Of a stretch of 64,000 bases of DNA, positions 16,107-26,244 are shown piece after piece. How positions within the stretch are numbered: position 1 is the first letter of the stretch; every line of letters starts with the position of its first letter. Source of the DNA: Clostridiales bacterium (GTDB lineage: Bacteria; Bacillota; Clostridia; Oscillospirales; Butyricicoccaceae); the NCBI GenBank assembly GCA_019421385.1, contig JAHZFK010000015.1:1-64000 (forward strand). Direction: 5' to 3'. The notes under the pieces were generated by a model that made no database searches, was not told where the DNA came from, and worked only from the letters and a program-made list of their open reading frames with translations. The position numbers and the translations under genes are program-made.

Positions 16107-17474
16107 CTATGCCGCTACGCGGTATGTAAACCCAACAAATCCCTTTGCATAAAGTTTCCGCTGATCGCTCCGTCCCTTACGAATCGGGATGGTATACCGT
16201 GCGATCTCAGCCAACAGTTTTTCCCCGTCTGTGTCCTGCCCTTTCAAAAATTCGCGGCACAGCGTCACCGCCATTTTGAAATTCACCCGGTAGGCATACA
16301 AGCCTTCCTTAGGCTGGCGGATAACAACTGCGCGACAAACCCTGCTTGCAAAATTGAACGCAGTCAAAGCGGCGTATATTTCCTGTTCAACAAATGCGTC
16401 CCGCTTCCCATGCAAATTGACCACTCCGACTGTGTATTTGAGATCGCGAAAGCTGGTTTCAATCCCCCAACGCATATGGTACAATTCTTTAATATCTTCA
16501 ATTTGGAATGCGTCAGGAAGCGAGGTTACCAGCGTTTCAAACTGACCGTTATCGAGCAGAAAACGTACAACACGCAGGCGCATAGGATAAGGGCTGGGGA
16601 AATCCCATCGCCCGCGGCGGGTTTTAGCGCCCGCCTTGCTCTTTTGCGGTACTTGCAGGAAGATATAACGGTTTTGTTTGTCTTCCTTCGTCTGGGTTGT
16701 GGTGATTGTAAACGCGATATGGCCGTCCATCTGTATCATGGGCAGACGTGCAATTTCACGCATTGCCGAATGGTTCTGCTTAACGCGGATAAGAAAATCG
16801 GTGTTAGGCTTTTCTATCAGATGTGCCAAAAGATTGTAGCTTTCATATCCTCTGTCTGCGATAATCAGCGTCTTTTCCTGAAACTCGTTTCGTTTCAGCA
16901 GTTCAACCAATGCGCCTATTTCATCCTTCTGCGGCTCTGGCTGAATGACTGCGTCATAGTATGTTTTGTTGCACACATCATATAACGGGTTCAAGTGCAT
17001 CTGGTTGTAGCCCTCCGGTGCACCATTGTTGCAGACAAAGCTGGGTGCATTCGGGTTGCGCGGCATATTGACCGACGTACCATCCACCGCAAGGACACGA
17101 TAGCCACAATAGGTTTCCGGGTCATTGCAGACGGCGTTAAAACGCTGAAATACCTCCCGGCAGGCATCGGGCATAAGTTGTGCACGCCGTTGGGAGAACG
17201 CAGCAGGAGTAGCATCTACTCTCATGCTGTGCAGCTCCTTTGCCAATGAGCCGCCCTCCATGCTGACCAGTAGCCATAAAAGTGTTTCAGCGGACAATTT
17301 CTGTGTGCGGGAAAACTGTTTACCTTTCCGGCACAAAAATGCAGTGTCCAAAACTGCGCCGCGAAGGAGTTGCTTCATCGTATCTGCGGCGTTCATGATG
17401 CCTGCGTCCCCCGCTTTACAGACTGAATCTGCGGTCTTCAAGGGGTGAACCAATAAAGTGCTATTCAAAATCAC
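16107..17474 (-). CDS. IS4-family transposase
   Basis: The 455-residue protein has the IS4 DDE catalytic set: D131 in AVDGTS, D207 in IIADRGYES, and the Y-x2-R-x3-E-x6-K signature in YHMRWGIETSFRDLK (Tyr332, Arg335, Glu339, Lys346). All catalytic residues are present and the frame is uninterrupted, so the enzyme is probably active. The frame begins with GTG at 17474; an internal ATG at about 17396 (MNAADTMKQ) preceded by GGGGGAC is an alternative start. A terminator upstream at 17559-17619 would block read-in transcription, a usual feature that keeps insertion sequences quiet. Confidence 0.95.
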   Translation of the reverse strand: MILNSTLLVHPLKTADSVCKAGDAGIMNAADTMKQLLRGAVLDTAFLCRKGKQFSRTQKLSAETLLWLLVSMEGGSLAKELHSMRVDATPAAFSQRRAQLMPDACREVFQRFNAVCNDPETYCGYRVLAVDGTSVNMPRNPNAPSFVCNNGAPEGYNQMHLNPLYDVCNKTYYDAVIQPEPQKDEIGALVELLKRNEFQEKTLIIADRGYESYNLLAHLIEKPNTDFLIRVKQNHSAMREIARLPMIQMDGHIAFTITTTQTKEDKQNRYIFLQVPQKSKAGAKTRRGRWDFPSPYPMRLRVVRFLLDNGQFETLVTSLPDAFQIEDIKELYHMRWGIETSFRDLKYTVGVVNLHGKRDAFVEQEIYAALTAFNFASRVCRAVVIRQPKEGLYAYRVNFKMAVTLCREFLKGQDTDGEKLLAEIARYTIPIRKGRSDQRKLYAKGFVGFTYRVAA

Positions 17475-17558
17475 TGCTCTGCTTTCTACCAGAAGATGAC
17501 GTTACACAATAGGGGGCTGTCTCTGGCATACGCCCGCTCTATTGCTGTCGGAAACGTC

Positions 17559-17619
17559 AAAAAAACCGCGCACGAAGAACAAACCCCATCCGACCGGGGA
17601 TTTGCTCTATCGTGCGCGG
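17559..17619 (-). terminator. Insulating terminator upstream of the transposase
   Basis: CCGCGCACGA (17566-17575) pairs with 17610-17619, with a second inner stem, and is followed on the minus strand by TTTTTTT. Confidence 0.8.
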
Positions 17620-17853
17620 TGCATATCACTCTTCTATATGATTGCAATCCTTACGCTTTTACAATGAATTGATAAATAAAAATGCTTATCACTCTAAAAC
17701 TTGTGGTATATGTAAAATGAAAAATGCGGGCTATTATAGCCACTTATAGTGTAAAGCAACTTATAGAAAAAATCAAGCATGAGTTTGGTGTGTTAATTTA
17801 ACACATTCCGGGGAGCATAAAAATGGTTAAGGGCAGGAAATTTGCTTCCTGCC
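17620..17853. other. Gene-free right end of the element
   Basis: This stretch contains a perfect 17-base palindrome TGTGTTAATTTAACACA (17789-17805), a minus-strand promoter-like TTGATT-17-TACACT (about 17746-17775), and a TTAAGGGCAGGAA hairpin at about 17827-17858. No gene is convincing. A short RNA ending at the 17559-17619 terminator is possible. Confidence 0.4.
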
Positions 17854-17872
17854 CTTAATTTAATGACATTGG
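17854..17872 (-). repeat. Right terminal inverted repeat
   Basis: CTTAATTTAATGACATTGG is the exact inverse of 14108-14126. The second copy of the CCTTTCGG target duplication follows at 17873-17880. Confidence 0.95.
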
Positions 17873-17918
17873 CCTTTCGGCGGTTCTTTTTCTATGCACC
17901 TGACGGCGTAGTAGCTCC

Positions 17919-18797
17919 TTATTCTTTCTTGTTTTGCTCGGACTGCTGCGCTTTCTTCTGGCGGTGCAGATGTACACGCCAGAACACGCCGCCCGCAATA
18001 CCCAGCAGCACCAGCACCGGCCAGAGCGTCACCAGCATGAGGATCAATCCGCGCACGGTGACGGTCAGACCACCGAGGCCGTTCTTCGCGGCCTGTGCCA
18101 GCTGCGCGCCAAAGCCCGTGCCTTCGGAGACCGCGGTCAGCGTCTGCACCTCGCGCAGCGAAACCGTAAAGGTGGAAAAGCCGACCAGATCATCGTAATG
18201 CCGTTTTTCTCCCGTCAGGCTGTCGATTTCGTACTCGCATTCAGCCAGCGCGTTTTCCAGCGAGATAATATCCTCCATCTTGGCCGCCTGATCGAGCAGC
18301 GCAAGCAGCCGTTCATGCTTGGTCTGCAAGGTGGCCAGCCGCGTTTCAATGTCGGTGTACTGCTCGGTCACGTCCTCGCTCCAACGGTTTGCGGAAACCA
18401 CGTGACAGGTCTCCCCAATTTGCGCGAAAAAGGTTTCAAATTTTTCCTGCGGCACGCGCAGGGTATAATTTGCCGTACGGCTGCCCTTTTCGCCCGCATT
18501 TCCGCTCGACTCGATATAGCCGCCCGCTTCCGCGGTCAGCTGCTCGAGCGCGGCACAGGTTCCGTCATAGTCCTGCGTTTCCAGCGTCAGGTCCGCCGAT
18601 AAAATCAGCTTGGCGTTCTCCCGCACGGCGGAAAAATCCGCTGCGCTTTCCGATGTCGCCGTATCCATGGCAACGCCGTTTTCGGCCGACGCTGCCGCAT
18701 CCCCGGTGCTTGCGCTGCTGCCTCCCGAAGCGCCGCACGCAGCAAGCGAAAGCAGCAACAGCAAGGCAAGTACCACACAAATCCCTCGTCGTTTCAT
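17919..18797 (-). CDS. DUF4349 lipoprotein
   Basis: This protein of about 292 residues has a lipoprotein signal (VLALLLLLSLAACGAS) with the lipobox cysteine, a Ser/Ala-rich linker, and a DUF4349 domain: ETQDYDGTCAALEQLTAEAGGYIESS, NYTLRVPQEKFETFFAQIG, and a coiled segment YTDIETRLATLQTKHERLLALL. A C-terminal transmembrane helix (LILMLVTLWPVLVLLGIAG) is followed by a basic, Gln-rich tail. Proteins of this type are anchored at the membrane; their function is unknown. The ATG at 18797 is preferred to the GTG one codon upstream because GGAAAGGGG is better spaced. Its terminator was split by the transposon. Confidence 0.87.
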   Translation of the reverse strand: MKRRGICVVLALLLLLSLAACGASGGSSASTGDAAASAENGVAMDTATSESAADFSAVRENAKLILSADLTLETQDYDGTCAALEQLTAEAGGYIESSGNAGEKGSRTANYTLRVPQEKFETFFAQIGETCHVVSANRWSEDVTEQYTDIETRLATLQTKHERLLALLDQAAKMEDIISLENALAECEYEIDSLTGEKRHYDDLVGFSTFTVSLREVQTLTAVSEGTGFGAQLAQAAKNGLGGLTVTVRGLILMLVTLWPVLVLLGIAGGVFWRVHLHRQKKAQQSEQNKKE

Positions 18798-18902
18798 CAC
18801 AGGACACCCCTTTCCGTTTTCGGTTATCCTGTTAGACGGGTATGCGTACCAGTTGTTCCCAGCTGTTGCTGCTTTGTAAACTTTATTTATGTATAGAGCG
18901 TT

Positions 18903-19466
18903 TTAGACTTCTTTCTGATAGGTGGTCTCTTCAAACGAGCCGATCGCACCGCAAACACCGCATACATCCGGACGCTCGTCATAAATCGCGCCGCAGAACG
19001 TGCAGCGATAGCCCTGCACCTCAACTGTTTTCTTCTTCGGCGGCAAGGAAGCGGCAACTTCCTCCTTCTTTGCACCCTGGTTGAGCGACATCAGCGCGCT
19101 CATGAAGCGCATCTCATGATCCTGCTCGATCTTGGCGATGTTCTCGAACAGCTGCGCGATGTCATCAAAGCCTTCCTCGCGGGCGATCTTTGCAAAATCC
19201 GGGTACATGCTGCTCCATTCGCCATATTCACCCTTGATGGCGGTCTGCAAATTCTCCGCGCTGGTGCCGATGCCGGTCAGCTTTTCATACAGCAGACGGC
19301 CGTGTGCGCCTTCGTTCTGCGCCAGTCCGGTAAACAGTTCCGCAATATCCTCATGCCCCTCCTTGTGGGCTTTGTCCGCGAAAAACAGATATTTGTTGCG
19401 CGCCATCGACTCGCCGCTGAAAGCAGCCTGCAAATTTTGTTCGGTACGAGATCCTTTCAGGTTCAT
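18903..19466 (-). CDS. rbr: Rubrerythrin
   Basis: Rubrerythrin reduces hydrogen peroxide in anaerobes using a diiron site fed by a rubredoxin-like iron. The 187 residues comprise a ferritin-like domain with the paired Glu/His motifs FSGESMARNKYLFF, AQNEGAHGRLLY and AKIEQDHEMRF, then a linker, then a C-terminal Cx2C...Cx2C iron centre (YRCTFCGAIYDERPDVCGVCG). AAGGAGG precedes the ATG. An inverted repeat just upstream at 19486-19517 may be an operator. The gene is monocistronic, between the DUF4349 gene and the TauE pair. Confidence 0.95.
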   Translation of the reverse strand: MNLKGSRTEQNLQAAFSGESMARNKYLFFADKAHKEGHEDIAELFTGLAQNEGAHGRLLYEKLTGIGTSAENLQTAIKGEYGEWSSMYPDFAKIAREEGFDDIAQLFENIAKIEQDHEMRFMSALMSLNQGAKKEEVAASLPPKKKTVEVQGYRCTFCGAIYDERPDVCGVCGAIGSFEETTYQKEV

Positions 19467-19485
19467 TCCAGTTTCCTCCTTTTAT

Positions 19486-19517
19486 TGATATTTATTTACA
19501 AATAGGAATAAATATCA
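19486..19517 (-). promoter_or_regulatory. Inverted repeat upstream of rubrerythrin
   Basis: TGATATTTATT (19486-19496) and AATAAATATCA (19507-19517) are perfect 11-base arms around a 10-base centre, lying 20-50 bases before the start codon and downstream of a TATAGT-like -10. The position suits a peroxide- or redox-responsive repressor, but it does not match the PerR consensus well. Confidence 0.45.
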
Positions 19518-19616
19518 TCTTGATGTTTATACTATACTCCTAATTTCATAAAATGCACGCATAATAACAAGATTGTAACCGTAATGTAACCATTCTGTAA
19601 TTTTTTGCAGGACAGA

Positions 19617-19646
19617 GAAAATCCCGGAAGCCAATTGCTTTCGGGA
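19617..19646 (-). terminator. Terminator of the TauE pair
   Basis: TCCCGAAAGC pairs with the GGCTTCCGGGA arm (minus strand, 19622-19646) and is followed by TTTT. Confidence 0.7.
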
Positions 19647-19673
19647 TAGAAGCGTAGGATGGGCCGTATGGTT

Positions 19674-20033
19674 TCATTTTCGTTTCGCAAAACACTCCTT
19701 GATGCCTACACACAGCAGGAATACACCGAATGCACGCCGCAGCCAGTCGGTATCCATGCGCGCTGCCAGCAGCGAAGCGGCAAAAGCCGACGGGATGCCC
19801 GCCGCGATGCACCAAAGAGCCGGGCGCCGTTCGATCAACCCGTTTTTGCTGTGCGACCAGAGCGCAGCGGGCGCACAAGCAAGAAAGTACAGCAGGTTGA
19901 TCCCCGCCGCCTGATATTGTGCAATTCCGGCCAACATGGTGAGATACAGCATGAGCAGCGAGCCGCCGCCTACACCGCAGCCGGATAAAATGCCGGTAGC
20001 CAACCCGACCGCAGCTGCCACCAGCGCGCTCAC
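19674..20033 (-). CDS. Half-length TauE/SafE-type permease, second gene
   Basis: This 119-residue protein starts at a GTG that overlaps the preceding stop as GTGA, so it is translationally coupled to its twin. It has about four hydrophobic segments and the family-like glycine signature GLATGILSGCGVGGGSLLMLYL near the N-terminus, then AAGINLLYFLACAPAALWSHSKNGLI and a terminal LRRAFGVFLLCVGIKECF. Full-length TauE/SafE transporters have two such halves in one chain of about 250 residues. The neighbouring gene supplies the other half. Substrates in the family include sulfite, sulfoacetate and other organosulfur anions; none can be assigned here. Confidence 0.78.
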   Translation of the reverse strand: MSALVAAAVGLATGILSGCGVGGGSLLMLYLTMLAGIAQYQAAGINLLYFLACAPAALWSHSKNGLIERRPALWCIAAGIPSAFAASLLAARMDTDWLRRAFGVFLLCVGIKECFAKRK

Positions 20034-20389
20034 AGCAGCAGGACGGCACGCACACCGCCATACAACAGCAAAACGCCAAATCCACGCCGCAGCCATATCA
20101 TATTGAGGCGATGAAAGATGCGGCCTGCGATCCAGCCACCGAGTACGCCACCCAACAAATACGGCCATGCCGCGGCAAGCGGCAGTCCGCCCTGCATCCA
20201 ATAAAGCACGGCGGACATCGCGCTGAGCGGAAAAATCACCGCGACCGAAGTCGCAAAGGCGCGCCGTTCCTCCAACCTGCACCAGTATACCAGCAGCGGC
20301 ACCAAAAACAGACCGCCGCCCGCACCGAAAAAACCGTTGGCCGCGCCCGCGAGCGCACCGGTCACACCGTATTTTGCGTTTTCTCTCAT
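20030..20389 (-). CDS. Half-length TauE/SafE-type permease, first gene
   Basis: This 119-residue membrane protein contains GALAGAANGFFGAGGGLFLVPLLV, the glycine-rich motif of the TauE/SafE half-domain, then RRAFATSVAVIFPLSAMSAVLYW and LGGVLGGWIAGRIFHRL. I chose the ATG at 20389, directly after GGAGGG, rather than the long upstream frame. It is the same length as the gene that follows, with which it shares a 4-base overlap, so a heterodimer forming one transporter is the simplest reading. Its ribosome site lies inside the hairpin that ends prfB. Confidence 0.8.
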   Translation of the reverse strand: MRENAKYGVTGALAGAANGFFGAGGGLFLVPLLVYWCRLEERRAFATSVAVIFPLSAMSAVLYWMQGGLPLAAAWPYLLGGVLGGWIAGRIFHRLNMIWLRRGFGVLLLYGGVRAVLLL

Positions 20390-20394
20390 AAAAA

Positions 20395-20428
20395 CAGCCC
20401 TCCAGCAACAGTTTGTGCCGAAGGGCTG
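20395..20428 (-). terminator. prfB terminator overlapping the next ribosome site
   Basis: CAGCCCTTC pairs with GGAGGGCTG (minus strand) and is followed by TTTTT and directly by the ATG of the TauE gene. The 3' arm contains that gene's Shine-Dalgarno sequence, so folding would both end transcription and hide the ribosome site. Confidence 0.65.
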
Positions 20429-20450
20429 CTCTTTATGTGTGTTTGCAGGC

Positions 20451-21575
20451 TTATTTCTTGCCCAGCGTGCCCGTTGCAAGGCCGGACAGATACGCATTGA
20501 TGAAGCCGTCGATATCACCGTCCATGACTGCGCCGATGTTGGCGTTTTCAAAGCCGGTGCGCGTGTCCTTGGCAAGCGTGTAGGGCATAAAGACGTAGGA
20601 GCGGATCTGGCTGCCCCATTCGATCTTCTTCTGGTCGCCCTTGATATCAGAGATCTTCTCCAGATGCTCGCGCTCCTTGATCTCGACCAGCTTGGAACGC
20701 AGCATACGCAAGCAGTTGTCCTTGTTCTGGAACTGGCTGCGCTCGGTCTGGCAGGAGACCACGATGCCGGTCGCCTTGTGGATCAGACGAACCGCAGACG
20801 AGGTCTTGTTGATGTGCTGACCGCCCGCGCCGGAGGAACGGAACACCTGCATTTCGTAGTCGTCGGGCTTGATCTCGAAATCCGCCGAGTCATCCGGAAT
20901 GTCCGGGATGACCTCAACCGCGGAGAACGAAGTATGCCGGCGGCCGGAAGCATCAAACGGGGAAATACGCACCAAACGGTGTACGCCCGACTCACCCTTG
21001 AGGAAACCATACGCGTTTTCGCCTTCGATGATGATATCCGCCGACTTCAGGCCCGCTTCTTCGCCGTCCTGATAGTCCATGATCTTATAGGTGAAGCCGT
21101 GGCGCTCCGCCCAGCGGGTGTACATGCGGTACAGCATTTCGCACCAGTCCTGCGCCTCGGTGCCGCCCGCGCCCGCATGGAAGGACACCAGCGCGTTGTT
21201 TTTGTCGTACTCGCCGGTCAGCAGCGTGGACAGCTTTTGCTCGGCAACGCCCTCTTCCAGCTCCTTGTAGCCGCTTTCCAGCTCCTCAAGCATGGATTCA
21301 TCGTTTTCTTCGATCGCCATTTCGCAGATGGTCAGCAGATCGTCGCACAGGCTGTTCAGATGGTTATACGCCTCGATCTTGCCCTTGAGCGCGCCCATGC
21401 GGGAGACGATCTTCTGGCTCTCCTCCGGATTGTCCCAGAAACCGGGCTGGGAGGACTTGATCTCTAGCTCCTCGACCTCGCGTTTTGCGCGCTCCAAGCC
21501 GAGCGCACCGTACAGCTCCTCGAGCTGGGGCTTTAAATTGTTCAGTTTGACCTTGTATTCCTCGAACTCAAGCAT
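20451..21575 (-). CDS. prfB: Peptide chain release factor 2
   Basis: RF2 recognises UGA and UAA stop codons. The 374-residue protein contains the stop-recognition tripeptide SPF (in RISPFDASGRRHTSF) and the peptidyl-hydrolysis motif GGQ in SSGAGGQHINKTSSAVR. The N-terminal coiled domain (LEFEEYKVKLNNLKPQLEEL) is in the same frame as the rest, so there is no in-frame UGA or programmed +1 frameshift as in most bacteria. Autoregulation by frameshifting is therefore absent. The start codon is the ATG at 21575. Confidence 0.97.
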   Translation of the reverse strand: MLEFEEYKVKLNNLKPQLEELYGALGLERAKREVEELEIKSSQPGFWDNPEESQKIVSRMGALKGKIEAYNHLNSLCDDLLTICEMAIEENDESMLEELESGYKELEEGVAEQKLSTLLTGEYDKNNALVSFHAGAGGTEAQDWCEMLYRMYTRWAERHGFTYKIMDYQDGEEAGLKSADIIIEGENAYGFLKGESGVHRLVRISPFDASGRRHTSFSAVEVIPDIPDDSADFEIKPDDYEMQVFRSSGAGGQHINKTSSAVRLIHKATGIVVSCQTERSQFQNKDNCLRMLRSKLVEIKEREHLEKISDIKGDQKKIEWGSQIRSYVFMPYTLAKDTRTGFENANIGAVMDGDIDGFINAYLSGLATGTLGKK

Positions 21576-21658
21576 GAAAATGCTCCTTCACGTAGTTTTC
21601 AGTAGTATATAGTATACCGTTTCGCGAGGAACTTGTAAAGTTTTTTCTAAAGTTTGGC

Positions 21659-21687
21659 TTGACTAACCCTTGTCCTTCGGCTATATT
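21659..21687 (+). promoter_or_regulatory. Promoter of the riboswitch-controlled antiporter
   Basis: -35 TTGACT (21659-21664) and -10 TATATT (21682-21687) are separated by 17 bases. Transcription would start near 21694, just before the riboswitch core. Confidence 0.85.
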
Positions 21688-21693
21688 TTTATT

Positions 21694-21823
21694 TACAACG
21701 AAAGGGAGTAGCTCACGCCTGCGGGCGTGGTCGGCATCGTCATTCACGGTCGTATTCTCGACCCGTGCCTACCGGAAGCAGCGAGACTTTTATTGCTCAG
21801 GCGCAATAAAAGTCTCTTTTTTT
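21694..21823 (+). promoter_or_regulatory. yybP-ykoY (manganese) riboswitch with terminator
   Basis: The core ACGAAAGGGAGTAGC (21698-21712) and the closing GCGAGAC (21781-21787) match the conserved parts of the yybP-ykoY motif, with variable stems between them. The GAGAC lies at the base of a 13-bp terminator stem (21783-21795 with 21804-21816) followed by seven T. In the ligand-bound form that strand would pair in the aptamer and free the transcript. The family senses Mn2+. Confidence 0.82.
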
Positions 21824-21864
21824 GCGCGTAGATATGCTATCGTAACACTATAGGGGGTTGTATC

Positions 21865-22794
21865 ATGTTATCATTCATCATGTTGGTATTCGGCTTTGTC
21901 CTGTTGGTCTGGGGCGCGGACAAATTCGTTGCAGGCGCGTCCGCGCTGGCGCGGCGGCTGGGTGTTTCGCCGTTGCTCGTCGGCCTGACGATCGTCGCCT
22001 TCGGCACATCCGCACCCGAGCTGGCCGTCAGCTTGACCGCCGCGTTGCAGGGCGCGAACGAAATCGCGGTCGGCAATGTTGTCGGCTCGAACATCTTTAA
22101 TATGCTGATGGTTGCCGGTTTGTCCGCGGTGGTCTGTCCGCTTATCATGGATCGCACGCTGCTGCGGCGCGACTGGCCGATCTCTCTGGCGGCGGCGGTG
22201 CTGCTGCTCGTGTTCATTGCGCCCGACCTGACCATTTCGCGCATCGAGGGTATTATCCTGCTGGCAGCATTCGCAGTGGTGCTGGGTACGCAGATCCGCG
22301 CGGCGCTGAAAAACCGCGACACGCTCGAAACCGAAGAGGATGAGGTTTCCATGCCGCCGCTGATGATCGGCGTGAACATCGTGCTTGGCCTTGCGTGCAT
22401 CATCATCGGCGGACAGCTGGCCGTCAACGGTGCGACCGGCATCGCGCGCATGTTCGGCCTGTCCGAAACGCTCATCGGCCTGACCATCGTTGCCATCGGC
22501 ACCAGCCTGCCCGAGCTGGTCACCTCGCTGGTAGCTGCCCGCAAGGGACAAAACGAGATCGCAATGGGCAACGTCATCGGCTCGAACATCTTTAATCTGC
22601 TGCTCATCCTCGGCGTTTCTGCTACGATCACGCCGATTCCGGTGCAGGCGACCTCGATCATCGACGCATTGGTACTCATCGGCATCAGCATCGTATTTTA
22701 CCTTCCCGCGCGCCGCGGCAAGCTCGGCCGCGCGCCCGGTGCGATCATGGCGCTGACCTATGTTGTCTACACCGCATACCTGATTATTCGATAA
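21865..22794 (+). CDS. CaCA-family cation antiporter
   Basis: The 309-residue membrane protein has the two inverted repeats of sodium/calcium exchangers. The alpha motifs are VAFGTSAPELAVS with GNVVGSNIFNM, and VAIGTSLPELVTS with GNVIGSNIFNL, each with the ion-coordinating Glu. About ten hydrophobic segments are present. Because a Mn-type riboswitch precedes it, the protein may export manganese in exchange for sodium or protons rather than calcium; this is inferred from context. The ATG at 21865 lies just after a GGGGG-containing site. A strong bidirectional terminator follows. Confidence 0.88.
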   Translation: MLSFIMLVFGFVLLVWGADKFVAGASALARRLGVSPLLVGLTIVAFGTSAPELAVSLTAALQGANEIAVGNVVGSNIFNMLMVAGLSAVVCPLIMDRTLLRRDWPISLAAAVLLLVFIAPDLTISRIEGIILLAAFAVVLGTQIRAALKNRDTLETEEDEVSMPPLMIGVNIVLGLACIIIGGQLAVNGATGIARMFGLSETLIGLTIVAIGTSLPELVTSLVAARKGQNEIAMGNVIGSNIFNLLLILGVSATITPIPVQATSIIDALVLIGISIVFYLPARRGKLGRAPGAIMALTYVVYTAYLIIR

Positions 22795-22799
22795 AATGC

Positions 22800-22825
22800 A
22801 AAAAGACGCCTGCGGGCGTCTTTTT
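22800..22825. terminator. Terminator after the antiporter
   Basis: AAAAAGACGCC and GGCGTCTTTTT form an 11-bp stem with loop TGCG. Confidence 0.9.
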
Positions 22826-22856
22826 ACATACCGGCATTCGTTCACAAAAAATTTGT

Positions 22857-22884
22857 TTGTTTCCCGTCCATTGTGTGTTATAAT
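22857..22884 (+). promoter_or_regulatory. secA promoter
   Basis: TTGTTT (22857-22862) and TATAAT (22879-22884) are separated by 16 bases, 55 bases before the secA start. Confidence 0.6.
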
Positions 22885-22939
22885 AAATTCCGTATGAACG
22901 AACGGGGACTTTTGTCCCTTTTGAAAGGCTGAAGTAAGA

Positions 22940-25696
<2,757 letters not shown>

Positions 25697-25700
25697 AAAG

Positions 25701-25730
25701 AAAGAGGGAAACCCGCGGGTTTCCCTCTTT
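25701..25730. terminator. Bidirectional terminator between secA and ruvX
   Basis: AAAGAGGGAAACCC and GGGTTTCCCTCTTT form a 14-bp stem with a GC loop and T-rich flanks on both strands. Confidence 0.9.
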
Positions 25731-25743
25731 TTTCTTTTCGTTT

Positions 25744-26163
25744 TTAGTTTTGTCGGCGTTTGAAATCCAGATAGCCCTGCAAAATCAGGCTTGCCGCGAC
25801 CGCGTCCACGGTCTGGCGGTGTTTTTTCGCCTTTTTGCCTGTCTGGTGCAGAATATCATGCGCCGCGACCGTTGTGCGCCGCTCGTCCCACAGCGTCACG
25901 GGCAGCCCGGTGCGTTCGCGCAGCGTTTCCGCCAGCGCTTCGCATTTTTCCGCGCGCGGCCCGGCCGTGCCGTCCATGTTTTTCGGCCAGCCCAGCACGA
26001 TCTCTTCGATGCGGTTCTCCTGCACAAACGACACCAGCTTGTCGACCAGCTTATCATAGTTCCATTCGTGAATGACGCTCGGCGAACCGGCCAGAAACCC
26101 CGATGGGTCGGAAATCGAAAGCCCGGTGCGCGCATCGCCGTAATCAATACCCAAAATACGCAT
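25744..26163 (-). CDS. ruvX: RuvX/YqgF-type pre-16S rRNA nuclease
   Basis: The 139-residue RNase H-fold protein belongs to the YqgF family, needed for 5' maturation of 16S rRNA and formerly called a Holliday-junction resolvase. The metal-binding residues are visible in MRILGIDYGDARTGLS, IVLGWPKNMDG, LWDERRTTVAA and KHRQTVDAVAA. The ATG at 26163 follows AGGAG; the longer open frame upstream is not conserved-looking. The gene is convergent with secA and transcribed alone. Confidence 0.94.
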   Translation of the reverse strand: MRILGIDYGDARTGLSISDPSGFLAGSPSVIHEWNYDKLVDKLVSFVQENRIEEIVLGWPKNMDGTAGPRAEKCEALAETLRERTGLPVTLWDERRTTVAAHDILHQTGKKAKKHRQTVDAVAASLILQGYLDFKRRQN

Positions 26164-26244
26164 GTGAATACTCCTATATCTTGTGGAATAAGCTAAGTAT
26201 ATCATAAAAACGCAAAAAAACCAGCACTTTATTGAGAAAAACCC

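Larger units (their letters stand above)
14108..17872. mobile_element. 3,765-bp IS4-family element with passenger genes
   Basis: The element is bounded by perfect 19-bp inverted repeats (CCAATGTCATTAAATTAAG) and flanked by an 8-bp direct repeat CCTTTCGG at 14100-14107 and 17873-17880. Removing it and one repeat restores a clean bidirectional terminator, GAACCGCCTTTCGGCGGTTC, between rny and the DUF4349 gene. It contains an IS4-type transposase, a secreted protein with CuAO-like repeats, and a 51-codon gene, all on the minus strand. Several internal hairpin terminators insulate these genes. An 8-bp duplication fits the ISPepr1-like branch of IS4. The passengers are unusual for a simple IS; the boundaries are certain from the sequence. 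Confidence 0.93.

Noticed and set aside
19674..20408. A single 244-codon frame covering both TauE halves
   Set aside because: Its N-terminal half is out of frame with the real first gene and encodes no membrane segments; two overlapping genes explain the region better.
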